Positions 6,533-13,643 of a DNA stretch of 15,713 nucleotides are shown here, one piece after another. Numbering within the stretch: the first letter of the stretch is position 1; the number at the start of each line of letters is the position of its first letter. The stretch comes from CAZPZR01 sp964591105. GTDB taxonomy: Bacteria; Bacillota; Clostridia; Lachnospirales; Lachnospiraceae. Under the pieces are notes generated by a model, which saw only the letters and a list, made by a program, of their open reading frames with translations, searched no databases and was not told the origin of the DNA. A program made the translations under genes and the position numbers. The stretch is from the NCBI GenBank assembly GCA_964591105.1, contig CAZPZR010000043.1, forward strand, positions 1 to 15,713. The letters are read 5' to 3'.

Positions 6533-7552
6533 ATGGCGAAAATATTGATTACTGGCGGGGCTGGCTATATCGGCAGTCATACAGCGGTGGAATTGTTGAA
6601 GGAAGGCTATGAAGTAGTTGTATATGATAACCTTTCTAATTCTTCAGAGGAATCCATTCGAAGAGTAGAAGAATTGACAGGAAAAACGGTGAAATTTTAC
6701 GAAGGAGATATCCTGGACGCTGAGTTTTTAGGAACAATGTTTGAACTGGAAAAAATTGATGCAGTGATTCATTGTGCAGCACTGAAAGCGGTAGGGGAGT
6801 CTGTACGTAAACCATTGGAATATTATCAGAATAATATTACAGGAACACTGACACTTCTTGATGTTATGAGAGAAGTAGGGGTGAAGCGAATTGTATTTAG
6901 CTCATCTGCAACAGTATATGGTAATCCGGCAGTGATTCCAATTACCGAAGATTGTCCAAAAGGACAGTGTACGAATCCATATGGATGGACAAAATCTATG
7001 ATGGAACAGATCATGACAGACCTTCAGAAATCAGATTCTGAGTGGAATGTAATCCTTCTGCGTTACTTCAATCCAGTAGGGGCACACAAGAGTGGACGTA
7101 TTGGAGAAGATCCAAAAGGAATTCCAAACAACCTGATGCCATATATTGCACAGGTGGCTGTTGGAAAATTAGAAAAACTTGGTGTATTTGGAAATGATTA
7201 TAATACTCCAGATGGTACAGGAGTTCGTGATTATATCCATGTAGTAGATTTGGCTGTGGGACATGTGAAAGCAATTCAATATATTCTTACAGATCCAGGT
7301 CTTGATGTGATCAATCTTGGAACGGGAACAGGATATTCTGTTCTTGACATGGTGAAAGCATTTTCCAAGGCATGTGGCAAAGACATCCCTTATGAGATAA
7401 AAGCAAGAAGAGAAGGGGATATTGACATGTGTTATGCTGATCCAGCGAAAGCGGAAAAGGTGCTTGGCTGGAAGGCGGTTCACACATTAGAGGAGATGTG
7501 TGAAGACAGTTGGAGATGGCAGTCACAGAATCCGAATGGATACAACGAATAA
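6533..7552 (+). CDS. galE: UDP-hexose 4-epimerase (predicted UDP-Glc/Gal and UDP-GlcNAc/GalNAc)
   Basis: The 339-residue protein is a full-length GalE of the extended short-chain dehydrogenase family. It has the NAD-binding GGAGYIG at 8-14, GDI at 58-60, the catalytic serine in FSSSATVYG (Ser125), and the YxxxK pair Tyr150/Lys154. The C-terminal substrate region contains RREGD at 292-296. The next residues align E. coli Tyr299 with Cys300 here (IDMCYAD against LPAYWAD). A small residue at this gate is what lets human GALE accept N-acetylated UDP-sugars, so dual specificity is predicted. The ATG at 6533 has GAAGGAGG eight bases upstream. The gene follows the fusion enzyme with no terminator and would link UDP-GalNAc/UDP-Gal to UDP-GlcNAc/UDP-Glc for wall synthesis or catabolism. 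gdpP starts 33 bases downstream. Confidence 0.95.
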   Translation: MAKILITGGAGYIGSHTAVELLKEGYEVVVYDNLSNSSEESIRRVEELTGKTVKFYEGDILDAEFLGTMFELEKIDAVIHCAALKAVGESVRKPLEYYQNNITGTLTLLDVMREVGVKRIVFSSSATVYGNPAVIPITEDCPKGQCTNPYGWTKSMMEQIMTDLQKSDSEWNVILLRYFNPVGAHKSGRIGEDPKGIPNNLMPYIAQVAVGKLEKLGVFGNDYNTPDGTGVRDYIHVVDLAVGHVKAIQYILTDPGLDVINLGTGTGYSVLDMVKAFSKACGKDIPYEIKARREGDIDMCYADPAKAEKVLGWKAVHTLEEMCEDSWRWQSQNPNGYNE

Positions 7553-7585
7553 AAGAGGTTCGTTGGTTTTTTAGAGGATGGCAGT

Positions 7586-9658
7586 ATGAATGAGAAGATG
7601 AAAGAAAAGCAGAGTGCGCGTCTAAAAGAATTATTGATGTTGTACATACAGTGGCCAGTGATCATGCTGATTTTGCTACTTGGTATGAATCTGTGGATGT
7701 ATTTCGCAGATGTAAAATTAGGAATTATTATGTCCGTATTTGTTGTAGTCTATATTGTTATAACTGTATTGATGTATGGGCATAGTAAGGCAATGATTTT
7801 ACGTGATCTAGTTGGTTTTGCGTCACAGTATGGGGTGATGCAGAATGTATTGCTGAAAGAAATGTCAACACCACATGCAATTCTTACAGAGGATGGTCAA
7901 GTTCTGTGGATGAATGACCGCTTTGAAGAAATTCTGTCAGAAAAGATTGATGGAAAAGAAGAGCTGTATATCAGCAAATATATGCCAGAACTGAATCGGA
8001 GCATTTTCCCGAAAGAAGAGGGATTTTGTGTAGAGATGGATGTTTATTATGGGAAAAAGGAATTCCGTGCAGAAATTCGCAAAGTGTCTGTGGAAGGATT
8101 GACTGAGACGGAGCAGGTACTTGGTCTGCCGGATGAAAAAGATTCATTCATCGCAGTTTATCTGGAAGATGTTACAGAGTTGAATGCGTACATTCAGGCA
8201 TATGAAGAACAGCGTATGGTTGCGGGGCTGATTTACATCGATAATTACGATGAAGTGATCGAAAGCGTCGAAGAAGTGCGCCAGTCATTGCTGATCGCAT
8301 TGGTAGATCGTAAGATCAATCAATATATTTCGAAAATGAATGGTATCGTGAAGAAAATGGAGAACGATAAATATTTCATCGCATTGCAGAAACGATACTT
8401 TAAAGAATTGGAAAATGACCGTTTTTCACTGTTGGAAGATGTAAAGTCTGTAAATATTGGAAATACAATGCCAGTTACTATCAGTGTAGGTCTGGGCCTG
8501 AGTAAGGAATCTTATGCCCAGAGTTACAGCTATGCGCGAGTTGCGATTGATCTGGCTCTTGCAAGAGGTGGGGACCAAGCGGTAATTAAAGATGGATCTG
8601 GAATTACGTATTATGGTGGAAAGCGAGATCATACTTCGAAGAATACACGTGTAAAGGCGCGTGTGAAAGCAGAAGCACTTCGAGAATTTATTATAGTGAA
8701 AGATGTAGTATTTGTAATGGGACATCAAATGACAGATGTGGATTCCTTTGGTGCGGCCGTTGGTGTGTATCGCGCGGCAGCAGCGCTCGGAAAGAAAGCA
8801 CACATCATCGTTAATGAGGTTTCAGCATCTTTGCGCCCATTGTACAATGCTTATGTGGACGATGAGGATTATCCAGAAGATATGCTCTTAACATCAGAGG
8901 AAGCACTGGAACTTGCAGATGAAAAATCTATGGTTGTAGTTGTAGATACCAGCCGTCCACAGATGACAGAGTGTCCAGAACTTTTGAAGTTGTCTAAGAC
9001 AATTGTAGTACTGGATCATCACAGACAGAACAGCGACAACATTGATAATGCGTTGCTATCTTATATTGAACCATATGCGTCTTCCGCATGTGAGATGGTA
9101 TCAGAAATTTTGCAGTATATTGTGGATGATATTAAGATTCCAAAATTGGAAGCAAGCAGTTTGTATGCTGGAATCATGATTGATACCAACTATTTTGTAA
9201 ATAAAACAGGAGTACGTACGTTTGAAGCGGCAGCATTTTTGAGAAGACATGGCGCGGACCTTAATCTGGTGCGTAAAATGTTCCGTGACGATATGGAAGC
9301 TTATCGTGCGAAGGCTGAGATTATCAGCAGTGCGGAAGTATATCGCGAAGAATATGCGATTGCAAAAGGCGTGGATTTGCATGTAGAAAGTCCAACAATT
9401 GTTGGAGCACAGGCGGCAAATGACCTTTTGGACATTAATGAAATCAAGGCTTCATTCGTATTTACCGTATACAATGACAGAATATATGTCAGTGCGAGAT
9501 CCATAGATGAGGTGAACGTACAGGTAATTATGGAACGTTTGGGTGGCGGTGGACATATGAATGCTTCCGGCGCGCAGTTTGACCATACAGATATGGAACT
9601 TGCAATCAAAACATTGAAGGAAGAAATTGACCGAATGGAGAAGGAAGGAGATTTATAG
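7586..9658 (+). CDS. gdpP: Cyclic-di-AMP phosphodiesterase GdpP (DHH/DHHA1)
   Basis: The 690-residue membrane protein hydrolyses c-di-AMP to pApA and so helps set wall, potassium and stress homeostasis. Domain order fits GdpP (YybT): two membrane helices (about 20-40 and 44-64), a PAS-like domain (about 95-200), a degenerate GGDEF domain (about 210-345) and a DHH-DHHA1 module (about 370-685). Active-site metal ligands are visible: GHQMTDVD (379-386), VVVDTS (451-456), LDHH (476-479) and MIDT (531-534), and the DHHA1 GGGGHMNASG at 653-662. The GGDEF signature is replaced by ENDKYF near 259-264, as in other GdpP proteins, so diguanylate synthesis is not expected. The start ATG 7586 has AGAGGA upstream; ATG 7598 is an alternative. 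It ends two bases before rplI, the usual Firmicute arrangement. Confidence 0.95.
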   Translation: MNEKMKEKQSARLKELLMLYIQWPVIMLILLLGMNLWMYFADVKLGIIMSVFVVVYIVITVLMYGHSKAMILRDLVGFASQYGVMQNVLLKEMSTPHAILTEDGQVLWMNDRFEEILSEKIDGKEELYISKYMPELNRSIFPKEEGFCVEMDVYYGKKEFRAEIRKVSVEGLTETEQVLGLPDEKDSFIAVYLEDVTELNAYIQAYEEQRMVAGLIYIDNYDEVIESVEEVRQSLLIALVDRKINQYISKMNGIVKKMENDKYFIALQKRYFKELENDRFSLLEDVKSVNIGNTMPVTISVGLGLSKESYAQSYSYARVAIDLALARGGDQAVIKDGSGITYYGGKRDHTSKNTRVKARVKAEALREFIIVKDVVFVMGHQMTDVDSFGAAVGVYRAAAALGKKAHIIVNEVSASLRPLYNAYVDDEDYPEDMLLTSEEALELADEKSMVVVVDTSRPQMTECPELLKLSKTIVVLDHHRQNSDNIDNALLSYIEPYASSACEMVSEILQYIVDDIKIPKLEASSLYAGIMIDTNYFVNKTGVRTFEAAAFLRRHGADLNLVRKMFRDDMEAYRAKAEIISSAEVYREEYAIAKGVDLHVESPTIVGAQAANDLLDINEIKASFVFTVYNDRIYVSARSIDEVNVQVIMERLGGGGHMNASGAQFDHTDMELAIKTLKEEIDRMEKEGDL

Positions 9659-9660
9659 AG

Positions 9661-10110
9661 ATGAAAGTAATTTTGACAGAAGATGTTAAGTCTCTTGGTA
9701 AAAAAGGCGAAATTGTAAATGTAAATGATGGATATGCGAGAAACTTTATTTTGAAAACAAATAAAGGAATTGAAGCAACAGCAAAAAACTTAAATGACTT
9801 GAAATTAAAAAGAGCCAATGAAGATAAAGTTGCAAAAGAACAGTATGAAGCAGCATTAGAACTTGCAAAAGAAATTGGCGCTGGACAGATTGTTGTAAAG
9901 ATTAAAACTGGAGAAGGTGGAAGAACTTTCGGTTCTGTTTCTTCAAAAGAAATCGCAGTAGAAGTAAAGGCACAGATGAATCTTGAAATTGATAAGAAGA
10001 AAATTCAGTTAAAAGAAGCAATCAAAACACTTGGAACTCACATTGTACCAGTGAAGGTTCATCCAAAGGTAACTGCAGAGTTAAAAGTAGTTGTAAGAGA
10101 AGAAGCTTAG
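9661..10110 (+). CDS. rplI: 50S ribosomal protein L9
   Basis: The 149-residue protein has the normal bacterial L9 length. The N-terminal rRNA-binding domain (1 to about 50) carries ILTEDVKSLGKKGEIVNVND and the family signature GYARNFI. A long charged helix connects it to the C-terminal domain (about 80-149), which contains the conserved GRTFGSVSSKEI. L9 sits at the base of the L1 stalk and helps keep the reading frame. The start is ATG 9661, two bases after the gdpP stop, with GGAAGGAG inside the end of gdpP, which points to translational coupling. dnaB begins 13 bases after the stop. Confidence 0.97.
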   Translation: MKVILTEDVKSLGKKGEIVNVNDGYARNFILKTNKGIEATAKNLNDLKLKRANEDKVAKEQYEAALELAKEIGAGQIVVKIKTGEGGRTFGSVSSKEIAVEVKAQMNLEIDKKKIQLKEAIKTLGTHIVPVKVHPKVTAELKVVVREEA

Positions 10111-10123
10111 GAGGAGACTGCCA

Positions 10124-11464
10124 ATGGAAGAGGCACTCATTAAACGAGTTATGCCCCATAGTGTAGAAGCAGAGCAATCCGTAGTCGGTGCGATGCTGAT
10201 GGATAAAGATGCGATTTTGACTGCATCAGAAATCATCAGTGGTCAGGATTTTTACCAGACAGCGTATGGAATTATCTTCGATTCAATTGTAGAATTGTTC
10301 AATGAGGGGAAGCCGGTAGACTTGGTAACGTTGCAGGCGCGCTTGAAAGAAAAAGATGTGCCGCCGGAAATTGCCAGCCTGGAATTTGTCCGTGACCTGG
10401 TAACAGCTGTTCCGACTTCTGCGAATGTGAAGTACTATGCGGAAATTGTTTCTGACAAAGCGATGATGCGCAGACTCATTAAGATTAACGATGAGATTTC
10501 GAATACATGCTATGCCGGGAAAGAATCCTTGCCAGCAGTATTGGAATATACAGAAAAAGCAATATTTGATCTTTTGCAAAGACGAAACACAGGGGATGAA
10601 GTTCCGATTAAGCAGGTGGTATTGAATGCGTTGGAACGTATTGAAAAAGCGTCCAAGAACAAGGGGACGGTAACAGGAATTCCAACAGGATTCATTGATC
10701 TGGATTATAAATTATCAGGACTCCAACCATCGGATTTAGTGCTTGTAGCGGCCAGACCGTCTATGGGGAAAACTGCGTTTGTACTGAATATTGCTCAGTA
10801 TGTAGCATTCAAAAAAGATCTTGGGGTTGCAATCTTCAGTTTGGAAATGTCAAAAGAACAGTTGGTAAACCGTCTGTTCTCTTTGGAATCCCAGGTAGAT
10901 GCGCAGGCACTGCGTACTGGAAATATGAAAGATTCTGACTGGGAAAAACTGATTGAAGGAGCGGGAATCATAGGAAAATCACATTTGGTGATTGACGATA
11001 CCCCTGGTATTTCTGTATCGGAGCTTCGTTCCAAATGTCGTAAGTACAAATTGGAACATGATATCCAACTGATCATCATCGACTACCTTCAGTTGATGAC
11101 AGGAAGTGTTGGGAAAAAGTCTGAGTCAAGACAGCAGGAAATTTCAGAGATTTCCCGTTCATTAAAAGCTCTTGCAAGAGAATTAAATGTTCCGGTCATT
11201 GCACTTTCTCAGCTGAGCCGTGCGGTAGAATCCAGACCGGATAAACGACCAATGCTTTCAGACCTTCGAGAGTCTGGAGCAATTGAGCAGGATGCCGACG
11301 TTGTTATGTTCATTTATCGAGATGAATATTATAATAAGGATTCTGAGTTCAAAAAACAGGCCGAGATCATTATTGCAAAACAAAGAAACGGCCCCGTAGG
11401 GACCGTTAATCTGGCTTGGCTTGGAGAGTACACAAAGTTTGCAAATCTAAGCAGGCAAGAATAA
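10124..11464 (+). CDS. dnaB: Replicative DNA helicase
   Basis: The 446-residue protein is a complete DnaB (called DnaC in B. subtilis), the hexameric 5'-3' helicase of the replication fork. The N-terminal collar domain (about 8-110) begins with the typical PHSVEAEQSVVGAML. A linker (about 155-185) leads to the RecA-like motor: Walker A ARPSMGKT (210-217), catalytic glutamate in SLEMS (Glu241), Walker B IIIDYLQL (317-324) and the sensor LSQLSR (361-366). The conserved block DKRPMLSDLRESGAIEQDAD is at 373-392, and KQRNGPVG (419-426) carries the C-terminal basic finger. No intein is present. The ribosome binding site AGGAGG overlaps the rplI stop. The final 18 bases overlap the end of a leftward gene, and I see no clear terminator for dnaB. 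Confidence 0.97.
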   Translation: MEEALIKRVMPHSVEAEQSVVGAMLMDKDAILTASEIISGQDFYQTAYGIIFDSIVELFNEGKPVDLVTLQARLKEKDVPPEIASLEFVRDLVTAVPTSANVKYYAEIVSDKAMMRRLIKINDEISNTCYAGKESLPAVLEYTEKAIFDLLQRRNTGDEVPIKQVVLNALERIEKASKNKGTVTGIPTGFIDLDYKLSGLQPSDLVLVAARPSMGKTAFVLNIAQYVAFKKDLGVAIFSLEMSKEQLVNRLFSLESQVDAQALRTGNMKDSDWEKLIEGAGIIGKSHLVIDDTPGISVSELRSKCRKYKLEHDIQLIIIDYLQLMTGSVGKKSESRQQEISEISRSLKALARELNVPVIALSQLSRAVESRPDKRPMLSDLRESGAIEQDADVVMFIYRDEYYNKDSEFKKQAEIIIAKQRNGPVGTVNLAWLGEYTKFANLSRQE

Positions 11465-11803
11465 TTTTTTTAACTTTTCAACTGGACCGCTTGTGGCGGC
11501 AGCTTTCCGATAAGATTGCTGTTGGCGAATGAGCAGGTCCAGTTTTTTAAATTGCTCTTCTTCTTGACGTTCTTTCGCATCGAGCAGAAAAGACATTTCC
11601 TTTGTAATGAGAGACACCAGTTGCTGATTATTGTTTTCCAACATTCGCTTTATGTAGAGTTGCTCGCGCGTACGTCGGATGTCGGGAATCAATGCTTTTA
11701 ACTCTTCAAAAGGTACGCCTTGTTCATACAATTCTTTGATGCAGCCAAATAGCTTCGCATCGTCCCTAGTCTCCCTTCGTAATTGTTCCAATGCATTTGC
11801 CAT
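11447..11803 (-). CDS. Hypothetical protein, 118 residues, highly charged and helical
   Basis: I do not recognise this family. The 118-residue protein has no signal peptide or membrane segment, no cysteine cluster apart from one Cys near residue 21, and is rich in Glu, Lys, Arg, Gln and Leu. Residues 1-55 include EQGVPFEELKALIPDIRRTR, which could form a small helical, helix-turn-helix-like unit. Residues 52-92 look like a continuous amphipathic helix (NNNQQLVSLITKEM, then KERQEEEQFKKLDLLIRQQQ), a candidate coiled coil. It is judged real because ATG 11803 has an AAGGGGG ribosome binding site eight bases upstream and a sigma-A-like promoter at 11855-11884, and because it fills the only gap between dnaB and the next promoter. 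It converges on dnaB and overlaps it by 18 bases. A small DNA-binding or scaffold role is possible but unsupported. Confidence 0.7.
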   Translation of the reverse strand: MANALEQLRRETRDDAKLFGCIKELYEQGVPFEELKALIPDIRRTREQLYIKRMLENNNQQLVSLITKEMSFLLDAKERQEEEQFKKLDLLIRQQQSYRKAAATSGPVEKLKKLFLPA

Positions 11804-11854
11804 AAAAAAACCCCCTTATTATAAATGGTCTCAGAGCTTGTCTTCCTAGGGATG

Positions 11855-11884
11855 ATAACATAAAGAATGTGCGAAATACGTCAA
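11855..11884 (-). promoter_or_regulatory. Candidate promoter of the leftward hypothetical gene
   Basis: On the minus strand TTGACG (11879-11884) and TGTTAT (11855-11860) are 18 bases apart. The predicted start near 11848 leaves a leader of about 45 bases before the ATG at 11803. Confidence 0.5.
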
Positions 11885-11956
11885 AACAAGGGTGAAGAAA
11901 ATCAGAAATTTTCAAAAAGGATGCGGAATGTATTGAATTAAAAACGAGAAATCCCC

Positions 11957-11985
11957 TTGTATATTTTGGGTTTCTGTATTAAGAT
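11957..11985 (+). promoter_or_regulatory. Candidate promoter of the ferredoxin gene
   Basis: TTGTAT (11957-11962) and TAAGAT (11980-11985) are separated by 17 bases; transcription would start near 11992, about 45 bases before the ATG. An imperfect inverted repeat, AGAAATCCCC (11948-11957) with TGGGTTTCT (11967-11975), overlaps the -35 box and spacer and might be an operator. Confidence 0.45.
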
Positions 11986-12036
11986 AGGAATAGGCAATTA
12001 ACGAATGTCTAACAATCAAAAAAGGAGGTACATATC

Positions 12037-12207
12037 ATGGCACACGTAATTAGTGATGTATGTGTAAGCTGTGGAGCATGCGAAGCTGAATGTCCAGTTG
12101 GAGCAATCTCTCAGGGAGCAGATCATTATGAAATCAATGCTGATGCTTGCGTAGATTGTGGCGCATGTGCAGCTCAGTGTCCTACAGGAGCTATCTCTCA
12201 GGGCTAA
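12037..12207 (+). CDS. 2[4Fe-4S] ferredoxin, clostridial type
   Basis: This 56-residue protein is a small low-potential electron carrier of the cytoplasm, used by enzymes such as pyruvate:ferredoxin oxidoreductase and hydrogenase in anaerobes. Two complete cluster motifs are visible: C9-x2-C12-x2-C15-x3-C19-P and C38-x2-C41-x2-C44-x3-C48-P. The two halves are an obvious internal duplication: over 19 residues from C9 and from C38, 15 are identical, each ending in GAISQG. Length and composition match clostridial ferredoxins. The ATG at 12037 is preceded by a strong AAAGGAGG seven bases upstream. The gene has its own promoter and terminator, so it is transcribed alone. Confidence 0.97.
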   Translation: MAHVISDVCVSCGACEAECPVGAISQGADHYEINADACVDCGACAAQCPTGAISQG

Positions 12208-12224
12208 TTATATGATGAAAGAAG

Positions 12225-12263
12225 GCACTATCTTAAGTGAAAAGCTTGAGATAGTGCTTTTTT
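12225..12263 (+). terminator. Rho-independent terminator of the ferredoxin gene
   Basis: A 13-bp stem GCACTATCTTAAG / CTTGAGATAGTGC with one G-T pair, a short A-rich loop, then six T. It starts 17 bases after the stop codon. Confidence 0.95.
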
Positions 12264-12299
12264 CGGCTGTAGATTGTACAAAAAGAAAAAATTAAGAAA

Positions 12300-12334
12300 T
12301 TTTTCAAGAAATTTTCACCAATATAGTGTATAGT
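12300..12334 (+). promoter_or_regulatory. Weak candidate promoter of the orphan binding-protein gene
   Basis: Two overlapping-phase -10-like copies of TATAGT lie at 12322-12327 and 12329-12334, about 65-70 bases before the ATG. The best -35-like sequence, TTTTTC at 12300-12305, is poor. The position between the ferredoxin terminator and the gene is right, but the match is weak. Confidence 0.28.
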
Positions 12335-12396
12335 GTTATTTGTTTCAAAAATGGGATGAATGTATATTTGAAAATCACAGGCATAGGAGAGAGAAG

Positions 12397-13596
12397 ATGA
12401 AGAGAAGAATAGTAAGTGCACTGCTTGCTTTATGTCTGGCATGTTCGCTTGGAGCTTGCAATGGAAAAGAAGAGAAAAAAGAAGCAGTGAAAACTGATAC
12501 GGTAGAAAAAGTCGAAGAAACGGAGAAAGATCCAGAAGAACTTGCGATGGAAAAGAAACTGGACTTGATCGAACCGGCAGCATATAGAAATGCGAAAGGA
12601 TTGAATCTTGAGCCAGGCTCCTACATTTCTGTACTTGGGAAAGGTTCCAGTGGAGAATACTGGGAAGAAGTGAAAAAGGGAGTAAAGCAGGCGGAAAAGG
12701 ATCTGAATAAAGAACTGGGATACGAAGGAAGTGACAAGATTAAGGTAACTTACAGTGGACCAGAAGAGAAAGATGATATAGATGAACAGGTAAATATCTT
12801 GGATGAAGAGATTGCAAGATATCCGGTAGCAATCGCGATTGCAATCGCGGATGTACAGGCATGTGAGGTTCAGTTCGACCTTGCAACAGAAAATGGGATT
12901 CCGCTGGTAGCGTTTGACTCAGGCAGTGCGTACAAGGGACTGGCGGCAACGGTGACTTCTGAGAACAAATCAGCGGCGAAAGATGTAGCAGACGCACTGG
13001 GCAAGGAAATCCAAAAAAAGGGAAAAGTCATCATGTTTGTCCATGATTCTAAGTCCCAGGCGGCAGCTGATCGTGAGGCAGGTTTCCGTGAAGAAATCGA
13101 GAAAAAGTTTCCGGACATTAAGATTGTAAAAACAGTGTACACAGACGATTTGATGAAAACTCGCGAAAAACTGGCGAAAAAAAAGAATGCACAAAATGAG
13201 ATTGATGGAATAGAAGAAACATTGACTGCAGATGATATTACAGTGGAAGAAGCAATTGATTCTATCTTAGAAAAGCATCCAGACTTGAAAGGGTGTTTTG
13301 CAACAAACGGAGATGCGATGAAAATTGCGCTGGCAGCTTTGGAAAGACAGGAAAAGACGGATGTGAAAGTGGTAGGTTTTGATGCGAATGCAGATGAAAT
13401 CGAAGCTTTAAAAGAAGGTAAAATTCAGGGGCTGATGGTTCAGAACCCATTTGGAATGGGATACGCATCTGTAATTGCTGCAGCGAGAGCGGCATTGTTC
13501 CTTGGAAACGAAGCATTTGTCGATACAGGATGTACGTGGGTAACACAGAGCAACTTGCAGACAAAAGCAGTGCAGAACATTTTATATTTTAATTAA
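12397..13596 (+). CDS. Periplasmic-binding-protein-like sugar-binding lipoprotein (RbsB/Peripla_BP_4 type), orphan
   Basis: The 399-residue protein has a lipoprotein signal with lipobox LGAC (Cys21), then a charged low-complexity tether rich in Lys and Glu (about 22-60). The rest is an RbsB-like type I binding fold: YISVLGKGSSGEYWEEVKKG (76-95) begins the first lobe, and NGIPLVAFDS (166-175), VGFDANADEIEAL (326-338) and GLMVQNPFGMGY (345-356) are family landmarks. The ATG at 12397 has TAGGAGAGAG upstream; a longer reading from 12340 would precede the signal peptide and is rejected. No permease, ATPase, kinase or sensor gene lies beside it, so it may serve a transporter encoded elsewhere or act as an extracellular sensor. 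A charged segment at about 253-283 looks like an insertion relative to RbsB. The ligand is unknown. Confidence 0.85.
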   Translation: MKRRIVSALLALCLACSLGACNGKEEKKEAVKTDTVEKVEETEKDPEELAMEKKLDLIEPAAYRNAKGLNLEPGSYISVLGKGSSGEYWEEVKKGVKQAEKDLNKELGYEGSDKIKVTYSGPEEKDDIDEQVNILDEEIARYPVAIAIAIADVQACEVQFDLATENGIPLVAFDSGSAYKGLAATVTSENKSAAKDVADALGKEIQKKGKVIMFVHDSKSQAAADREAGFREEIEKKFPDIKIVKTVYTDDLMKTREKLAKKKNAQNEIDGIEETLTADDITVEEAIDSILEKHPDLKGCFATNGDAMKIALAALERQEKTDVKVVGFDANADEIEALKEGKIQGLMVQNPFGMGYASVIAAARAALFLGNEAFVDTGCTWVTQSNLQTKAVQNILYFN

Positions 13597-13608
13597 ATGA
13601 GACACAAG

Positions 13609-13643
13609 AAATGCTGGGTGTTTAGTAAACGCCCAGCATTTTT
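13609..13643 (+). terminator. Terminator of the binding-protein gene, overlapping the end of the convergent permease gene
   Basis: AAATGCTGGGTGTTTA pairs with TAAACGCCCAGCATTT (one G-T pair) and is followed by T-rich sequence. The right arm is also the last five codons of the leftward TauE-type gene. Read leftward, the hairpin is followed by TTTCTTGT, so it could work in both directions. Confidence 0.88.

Noticed and set aside
12233..12583. Leftward open frame of 116 codons after the ferredoxin
   Set aside because: It overlaps the ferredoxin terminator and the signal peptide of the lipoprotein gene on the other strand and reads as Leu/Phe/Ser-rich noise.
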